A DNA stretch of 64,000 nucleotides from Canna indica (taxonomy: Eukaryota; Streptophyta; Magnoliopsida; Zingiberales; Cannaceae), in NCBI GenBank assembly GCA_034359265.1, contig CP136896.1, forward strand, positions 61,515,501 to 61,579,500, written 5' to 3'. The translations under genes and the position numbers were made by a program. Shown one piece after another: positions 57,725 to 64,000 of the stretch (positions are counted from its first letter, which is position 1; every line of letters begins with the position of its first letter). Under the pieces are notes generated by a model. That model had not been told where the DNA came from, made no database searches, and saw only the letters and a program-made list of their open reading frames with translations.

Positions 57725-59470
57725 GGCGTTCTTCAGTTTGTACACAAGATGTTCTTTTCCTTAAATAACATAGCCTGCTGGCTGGGTCACATATACTTCT
57801 TCTTTCAAAATTTCATTAAGGAATGTTGATTTTATATCCAACTGATATATTTTCCACTTCTTGATTGAAGTAATTGCTAATAGGATTCGAATTGTATCCA
57901 TCCTAGAAACAGAAGCAAATGTTTCACTATAGTCACTCCCCTCTGTCTGCATGTACCCTTGCACAACCAGCCAAACTTTATTTTTGTTTAGGTTGTCATC
58001 TGCATTTAGTTTGACTTTGTATATCCATTTCAAACCTAATGCTTTCCTTCCTTCTGGTAATTCAATCAGTTCCCATGTTCCATGTTGTTCTATGGAATCC
58101 ATTTCAGCATCCATAGCTTTTACCCAAACCAGTTCTTCACAAGCTTCTTCAAAGGTTGTTGGCTCATTCATCATAATTAAGTTGCATCTTTGGCTCCTGG
58201 TATATAGGTCTTCTAGGCTTCAAAATCCTCTAGGAGGTGGAGTTTCAAAATTCTCATCATTCTGTATTTCAGGTTCAGTTATAACCTCTTCAAGATTTTC
58301 AGAATCACCTTCATCTATTATAGTTTCTGTTCCACTTTCAATAACATCAGGTTGAACATTTAGCTGTGAGTAAGCTTCACTTGCATGAGATGTTGCTGCT
58401 TCCTTTTCACACCATATCTTTTTCTCATTGAACAAGACATCCCGGCTGATAATGATATCTTTTGTCTCAGGATCATATAGCCTATAGCCTTTGGTTTCTG
58501 TACTATACCCAATCATGACAAGTACTCTACTCTTCTCATCCAATTTCCTTTGTTTTTCATCAGGAACATGACAGTGTGCTAAACAACAAAATGTTTTTAA
58601 GTGACTGGCATTTGGTTTCTTCTTATACCAAGCCTCATAGGGAGTCATCTTGATCAAAGCTTTAGTTGCATATTTGTTTAGCAAGTAAACTGAAGTATTT
58701 ACCCCTTCTGCCCACATATCCTTTGACAGCTTACTTCTTCTAAGCATACACCTTGTCATTTCAACAATACTTCAATTTTTCCTCTCCGTTACACCGTTCT
58801 GTTGTGGTGTATAACTAGTTGTAAGTTGTCTTCTTATGCCATTCTATTCACAAAAATCAGCAAAAGCATTTGATATGTATTCCCCTCCTCTATCAGAACG
58901 AATACATTTAATTTGATATCCCGATTCTAATTCAATCATAGTTTTAAACTTCTTGAACATATTAAAAGTTTCAGACTTGTTTTTGATGAAAAATACCCAA
59001 GTAAATCTGCTGTAATCATCAACAAAGATCAAGAAGTATCTATAATCAGAGTTAGATGATACCTCAATTGGACCACACACATCTGTATGCACAAGTTCAA
59101 GAGGATTATCAGCTCGAGTACCACCTCCATTGGGAAATGGAAGTCTTGTCTGCTTCCCTGCTGCACATATTTCACAAATGCTAAAATCACTTTTCTCAAT
59201 CTTTCATTTCTTTCAATTTCATGATACTAAGATGACCAAATATGTCATGCCATAATTCTTCCACATCTGGGCTAGTTACTGTTGAGGCAAACTCGAAATT
59301 GTTTAAGAAAAATAAATTATTGTGTGCCATTGTCACCTTAAGAATTATTTCTTTGTTACCTTTAGAGAAAAATCTGACACTCATTCTCTTCAAAGCTAAT
59401 CCTATATCCATCCCTTAGAAGTTGCTCAATACTCAACAGGTTGGAATTCCTGGCATCCCGCTGCTTCCCG
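57725..59470 (-). pseudogene. Copia polyprotein, N-terminal part (pre-integrase, integrase, reverse transcriptase start)
   Basis: In order on the minus strand: LLSIEQLLRDGYRISFEE, only about 50 bp from the primer site; GAG-pre-integrase segment LWHDIFGHLSIMKLKEM (near 59240); integrase HTDVCGPIEV and FLIFVDDYSRFTWVFF (59090-58990), IKCIRSDRGGEY (about 58890), then 58759-58220 with WAEGVNTSVYLLNK and TPYEAWYKKKP; reverse transcriptase start WVKAMDAEMDSIEQHGTWEL and KWIYKVKL (58120-58000), QLDIKSTFLNEILKEEVYV (about 57840). Stops or shifts lie near 59210, 58845 and 58218. Gag, CCHC knuckle and protease are absent, so this is a deletion derivative. Confidence 0.87.
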
Positions 59471-59509
59471 TGGATTGAGCCATGAATCTGCAACTCTACG
59501 ATGACCTTT

Positions 59510-59521
59510 GCTCTGATACCA
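59510..59521 (-). other. Primer binding site of the copia element
   Basis: On the minus strand, TGGTATCAGAGC, a perfect initiator-Met tRNA-type primer site, two bases from the LTR end at 59524. Confidence 0.88.
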
Positions 59522-59523
59522 CC

Positions 59524-59809
59524 TGAAGGCTCCAAGGATCAATCACACACAACACCAGTAGAGAAGAATGGGAATGCTAGATTTAAACTCAGAAAACTCT
59601 TGAAAGCTTCTATAAATGGGAATCAGAAAACACTCGAATACAAATAGATGATTCAAAAGAAAACAATAAATCTATTTATAATCTCAGCTTTGAAACAAAA
59701 GCGCCTCTGTAAAAACAAGTAATAATGTACTTCTATACATTGCAATATTTAAGTGCCACGTCAACCAGTAAGATATGATTTTAATCAAACTTCACATTTC
59801 ATAGTCCAA
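59524..59809 (-). repeat. 5' LTR of the copia element
   Basis: Partner of 54756-55073. The outer end is eroded (CCAA where the other LTR has CCAACA). Confidence 0.85.
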
Positions 59810-59813
59810 GTGA

Positions 59814-60972
59814 TTGTTTGCGGAGAATTATGCAGACATTTCAAGTCATTTCTTGGAATGCAAGAAATGAAAATTTCATAAAGTATTTTCTTTAATATTT
59901 CTCCTACTAGAATGTAGGAAATAAAAGTAGCAAACAAGGACAAAGAAAGATAATGCAATGATGCAATCAGTTCACGGGAAGGTACGAGAGAGAGAGTACT
60001 AACAACAATGTGAACAGTGAACTCGTGACTCTGCATTCTGCAAGCTGAGTGAGGTGGGCAGTGGGCTCTTTAGATCTGCTTAATTATTTATATATATGAC
60101 TTATTGGATCATTGTTATCATATCCATAATAATTATTCACATGATTCCTTGCATGCCTCTTCTACTCCTCCAGAAACCATATCTTCCATATATGGAAGAA
60201 CTTGGTCCCAAACTATCAGCTAGGGATGATTATGATGCACTATGTATAAAGTTTCCTCGTTATCTATTAGGATTTGCTTTCGTTGAGTGGTTTTTTTTTT
60301 TTCTCATCCAAACTCTCTGTACTTGAGAACTCACTGGTTAAAATAGCATCTAAATTTGACATGAGAAATACCACATTTATGTTACTGCTGGCCTTTCTGG
60401 CACTTGTGGCTTAGGCTTGGAGGCACGTGTAGATCCAGGATGTCACGGTAGGACCCACTACTTTCTCCTGTCGATAGCCGGTTTCTGACCTGGTGTGACC
60501 GGCAGGTTTCTGTTTCCCCTGCCCGTGACATCAAATTTTTGCATCGCAAGTAAGGATAATTGAATAGAGAAAAGTCTGCTATATATTAAGCAGAGTGAAT
60601 CACCCATTAAATCTTTCGCGGATGACACATCACTTCATCATTGCATGTATTAAAGGACGAAAAAAAAATGTATATAAGCAGCCTGCCATATAAATTTTTA
60701 TGAACTAAATGAATATAGATGTCAAGCGACTGACTGAACATGAATAGAAAGGAAATAAATATATTTATTTCTTTTTTATTTATATTTCGTCGTTGAACAT
60801 ATTCATTTTATTTTTATTTTTATTCAGTTGATTAAAGTTCATATCCATTAGTGAGCAGTTCACTCTTAAAGACAGTCTTGTCGATCTCTCATCCCTTCTT
60901 CTATTACAGGCTTACAGCAGGCATCATTTATCTCCTTCCGGGCTTCCACCGCCACCAACTCTCTCCTTTTCC
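59814..60972. other. Upstream region of the ABCG gene
   Basis: No gene seen. A CT/GA-rich stretch is at 59975-60010. The last 130 bp before the ATG (from about 60840) are pyrimidine-rich and probably include the 5' UTR. I cannot place a TATA box with confidence. Confidence 0.35.
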
Positions 60973-62838
60973 ATGGCCGAAGAGCCCTCGTCCTCGCCGC
61001 CGCCGTTAACACAGACAACACCTCTCTCTGGATCGCCGCCTCCATTTTCTTTAGAAGAAACGAAGAAGACTTATGAGTTATCAGCTCACTCCATTTTCTA
61101 CGTCAAGCCCACTGCTGTCACCTCCTTGAAGCTGCTCCTCCACCCGTGCCGCCCCTCCCCGCCGCCACACTACATCCTCCACGACGTCTCCCTCACCGCC
61201 AGACCCGGCGAGATCCTTGCCGTCGTTGGCCCCAGCGGCGCCGGCAAGTCCACCCTCCTCGACATCCTCGCCGCCCGCACTGCCCCTACCTCAGGTCTTC
61301 TCCTCCTTAACTCCTCTCCCCTCCAACCCGCCTCCTTCCGCCGCCTCTCCGCCCACGTCCCCCAGCATGACGCCTCCCTCCCCCTCCTCACCGTCGCGGA
61401 GACCTTCGCCTTCGCCGCGCGCCTCCTTCTCCCACGCCTGGCTCCTTCCTCCGCCGCCGCCGTCATCGCCTCCCTCTTCGCCGACCTCCGTCTCTCCCAC
61501 CTCGCCCACACCCGCCTGTCCGGCAACCTCTCCGGCGGCGAGCGTCGCCGTGTCTCCATCGGCCTCAGCCTCCTCCGAGACCCCGCCGTGCTCCTCCTCG
61601 ACGAGCCCACCTCCGGGCTCGACAGCTCATCGGCGCACCTCGTTCTCCAGTCCCTGCGAGCTGTGGCCGCTTCCCGAGGCACCACTGTCGTCCTCTCCAT
61701 CCACCAGCCGAGCTCCCGCCTGCTCTCCTCCATCGACTCCCTCCTCCTCCTCTCCAAAGGCGCCGTCGTCCACCATGGCTCGCTCTCCTCCCTCGACCGC
61801 TTCCTTCTTTCCTCCGGCTTCTCCGTCCCCGCACAGCTCAACCCCCTCGAGTTCGCCATGGAAATGCTTCACCAGCTCCCCCAACCGACCGCCGCCGCCA
61901 TTAAAGCACCAACTCGTTCTTCCTCCACCAAACTTAAGGAGTCAAAGATCAACGACGAAGACAGCATCCCCGTGCAGTACTCCAGCTCCCGACTGAGAGA
62001 AATCATCACGCTCTATGGCCGCTGCTGGAAACTCGTCTACCGCACGAAGCAGCTCCTCCTCGCGAACACCCTCGAGGCCCTCATTGTCGGCTTCCTCCTC
62101 GGCACAATCTACATCAACCTCGGGTTCGACGACGAGGGCGTAGGAAAGCGGCTCGGTCTCTTCGCGTTCACCCTGACCTTCCTGCTCTCCTCTACCACGG
62201 AGACGCTCCCCATCTTCGTCGGCGAGAGGCCCATCCTCCTCAGCGAGACCTCCTCCGGGCTCTACCGACTCTCCTCCCACCTCATCGCCGGCGCGTTCGT
62301 CTTCATCCCGTACCTCCTCGCCATCTCCCTCCTCTACGCCGGCGCCGTCTACTTCATCACCGGGCTATGCACGGCCAGCTGGTCGGCCTTCGCCAACTTC
62401 GTCCTGATCGTGTGGGCGCTGGTGCTGGCGGCCAACTCCTTCGTGCTCTTCGTCAGCTCGGTGGCGCCGGACTACATCGCCGGAACGTCGCTGGTGACAA
62501 TGTCGCTGGCGGGGTTCTTCCTCTTCTCCGGCTACTTCATAGCGAAGGAGAGCATGCCGGAGTACTGGGTCTTCGTGCACTACCTGTCGCCGTACAAGTA
62601 CGGGCTGGACGCGCTGCTGGCGAACGAGTTCGGGTGCCAGGCGCGGCGCTGCTTCGGGCGGGCGCGGAAGGAGATGGGAGGCGAGTGCTTGGTGACGGGG
62701 AGAGATGTGTTGGAGAGGAGAGGGTTGAGAGGCGGAGAAGGGTGGGCGAACCTGCAGGTGTTGTTAGGGTTCTTCGTCTTCTACCGCGTGCTCTACTGGG
62801 TGATTCTTCGCAGGAGGGCTTCCGCGTCCAAGAAATGA
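60973..62838 (+). CDS. ABCG half-size transporter, ABCG4/ABCG8-like (621 aa)
   Basis: Single exon with ATG in CCATGGCC context. Nucleotide-binding domain first: Walker A GPSGAGKST at 86-94, Q-loop VPQHD near 129-133, signature LSGGERRRVSIG at 186-197, Walker B VLLLDEPTSGLD at 206-217, and switch His in LSIHQPSS at 244. A membrane domain follows (about 340-600) with six hydrophobic segments, among them FAFTLTFLLSSTTETLPIF, GAFVFIPYLLAISLLYAGAV and SLAGFFLFSGYFIA. The domain order NBD-TMD is that of the ABCG/WBC group, which dimerise in the plasma membrane and export lipids, waxes or hormones using ATP. Intronless genes and LDILAARTAPTSG suit the ABCG4/8 branch. The substrate cannot be told from sequence. 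Strong GC bias in third codon positions. All catalytic motifs are present, so it is probably functional. Confidence 0.93.
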   Translation: MAEEPSSSPPPLTQTTPLSGSPPPFSLEETKKTYELSAHSIFYVKPTAVTSLKLLLHPCRPSPPPHYILHDVSLTARPGEILAVVGPSGAGKSTLLDILAARTAPTSGLLLLNSSPLQPASFRRLSAHVPQHDASLPLLTVAETFAFAARLLLPRLAPSSAAAVIASLFADLRLSHLAHTRLSGNLSGGERRRVSIGLSLLRDPAVLLLDEPTSGLDSSSAHLVLQSLRAVAASRGTTVVLSIHQPSSRLLSSIDSLLLLSKGAVVHHGSLSSLDRFLLSSGFSVPAQLNPLEFAMEMLHQLPQPTAAAIKAPTRSSSTKLKESKINDEDSIPVQYSSSRLREIITLYGRCWKLVYRTKQLLLANTLEALIVGFLLGTIYINLGFDDEGVGKRLGLFAFTLTFLLSSTTETLPIFVGERPILLSETSSGLYRLSSHLIAGAFVFIPYLLAISLLYAGAVYFITGLCTASWSAFANFVLIVWALVLAANSFVLFVSSVAPDYIAGTSLVTMSLAGFFLFSGYFIAKESMPEYWVFVHYLSPYKYGLDALLANEFGCQARRCFGRARKEMGGECLVTGRDVLERRGLRGGEGWANLQVLLGFFVFYRVLYWVILRRRASASKK

Positions 62839-64000
62839 GTCGATGACGCATGCATGCATGCATGCACGATGAAGCTTAATGTGTATTTTGGATTAATCAC
62901 ACAACACTATAATATTTACTCTGTACACTACTTGCGCGCGTGTATTTAATTGACAGTTTAATTATAGTAAGCGTATCGTGATCAATTAATATCTTAATTT
63001 CATGTGTCTCTTCAATTGATCGATCAAAAGAAGTAAACAACTGTTGCAATCTGTAATTTTCAAAAACATTTATTTGATAATTTGTTGGTATATGTGAACC
63101 TTTAGAAGTTCATTTGGGAATTAAATCGCTACCTATGGTGATCTCGAAAGGGTTGGTGACAAATCCCGATATAATTTACCTTTTCTAAAAAATAAAAGGT
63201 TGATTAAGTGGATATGCTAATTAATAAGTTTACATATAATTCATGTCTAATAACATATAGTTGAAATATGATATAAAAGGTAGAAAAATACTTGTGAGAG
63301 AAAATAATATATTATATAAAATATAAATAAAACTTACATAGCTTGTAACGATATAGAATCTAATTTTCTCAAAATATTATTTTAAAACAAATTGAATGTA
63401 TAAAATTAAATAAAAACTAGTATTATTTTAATTCTAATAATATAGTTAATCGAATGGACTAATACTTTGGGCTTAACCGGACTAGGTCCAGTAGCGCCCA
63501 CAATCATGAACCATACTCAATTTAAGCCAAACGGCTTAGTCCGAAGTTTCATTAATTCGATCATACAAGGGCACATATATCCACATTAATTACGAGGAAT
63601 TCGTCAATTACGAGTTTGACATCTCCGATATTAGTCTTGATCCATTCTAAGCAATATCCCTACGAAATTACCGGGCGACGTCATCGCCAAACACTCATTA
63701 TTCTGCACGTACTATATACGTAAATTAAAGACATGATGCTCTCAGATACATTTAGATTTCAATTATTTTTATTATTCTCACATGGGACTCATTCTTACTT
63801 AAGCGTCGGAGTGTCTTTTGCAGACCCCCCCTACGGAGTCGCACCTGACTAGGAGATGTGTCAGACAACATCACCTCGACTTCAAGTAAGAACAATTACT
63901 ATTATACAAATCCAGTTTTTTTTTCTTGTGTAATGTTTTTAGTTCTTTTAGATAAAAAAACATTTTAAGTATGATTTTATATGTATATGTTTCCAAAAAA
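62839..64000. other. Downstream of the ABCG gene, with an LTR-like end
   Basis: Right after the stop is a (TGCA)n stretch (about 62848-62865). Then AT-rich 3' UTR and spacer. At 63780-63890 is ACTTAAGCGTCGGAGTGTCT followed by TTTGCAGACC, a motif frequent in plant Ty3/gypsy or TRIM LTRs, so a retrotransposon LTR may begin upstream (perhaps near 63430) and extend past the window. Its limits are not visible. Confidence 0.35.

Larger units (their letters stand above)
54756..59809 (-). mobile_element. Ty1/copia retrotransposon with gag deleted and a nested solo LTR
   Basis: Two LTRs (54756-55073 and 59524-59809), a primer site at 59510-59521 and a polypurine tract AAAGGGGGAG at about 55074-55083 (reverse strand) define the element. 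GTGA lies next to both outer ends (54752-54755 and 59810-59813), the remains of a target duplication. The order integrase, reverse transcriptase, RNase H is that of copia. Removing the solo LTR at 56171-57719 leaves about 3.5 kb; gag and protease are missing. Confidence 0.9.

Noticed and set aside
61170..61859. Long minus-strand frame (229 codons) and plus-strand frame at 61217-61996 over the ABCG gene
   Set aside because: Shadows of a GC-rich coding region; Arg-, Pro- or Ser-rich without domains, while the 621-residue frame has all ABC motifs.

Overview
The window is nuclear DNA of a flowering plant. It has spliced genes with GT-AG introns, a conserved plant microRNA, and four plant transposon superfamilies stacked in AT-rich spacer. 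A monocot is likely but unproven: the two single-exon genes (GID2/SLY1-like F-box, ABCG transporter) are very GC-rich, while the spacer is very AT-rich. I saw no rRNA, tRNA, CRISPR or bacterial or organellar operon structure.

Host genes are few. A MIR319 hairpin lies at about 10.8-11.0 kb (+). A GID2/SLY1-type F-box gene lies at 18.6-19.2 kb (+), followed by a broken two-exon fragment that looks like the C-terminus of eIF2-alpha (20.4-21.0 kb). An eight-exon gene for a U11/U12 snRNP 59 kDa (PDCD7-like) protein occupies 30.8-23.9 kb (-). An intronless ABCG half-transporter lies at 61.0-62.8 kb (+). They do not form a pathway: they are gibberellin signalling, leaf and petal miRNA control, minor-spliceosome assembly and membrane transport.

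Most of the rest is mobile DNA, much of it nested and bounded here by target-site duplications (TSDs). Left part (0-9 kb): hAT end, Ty3/gypsy LTR split by a fold-back MULE, broken gag, a piece of a GGTCGACC-rich LTR, and a CACTA element missing its catalytic transposase region. Middle: an hAT carrying transposase remnants nested inside a second hAT (14.5-18.2 kb), hAT and Tourist-like MITEs and a TRIM-like element around and inside the snRNP gene, a Ty3/gypsy LTR (31.3-33.3 kb), and a second hAT copy in inverse orientation (34.3-37.3 kb). Right part: a 7.5 kb CACTA with both ends and a degenerate TNPD plus TNPA-like gene (39.4-47.0 kb), a second fold-back MULE (49.4-50.7 kb), a Harbinger-like element with a small CACTA inside it (50.9-54.4 kb), and a Ty1/copia element whose reverse transcriptase is split by a solo LTR (54.8-59.8 kb).

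The most interesting signal is a long hairpin at the same place in two diverged CACTA elements. Each ends 86 bp before the transposase ATG, and the stem changes are compensatory between the copies, which suggests selection on RNA (or DNA) structure, perhaps a transposon-borne small-RNA precursor.
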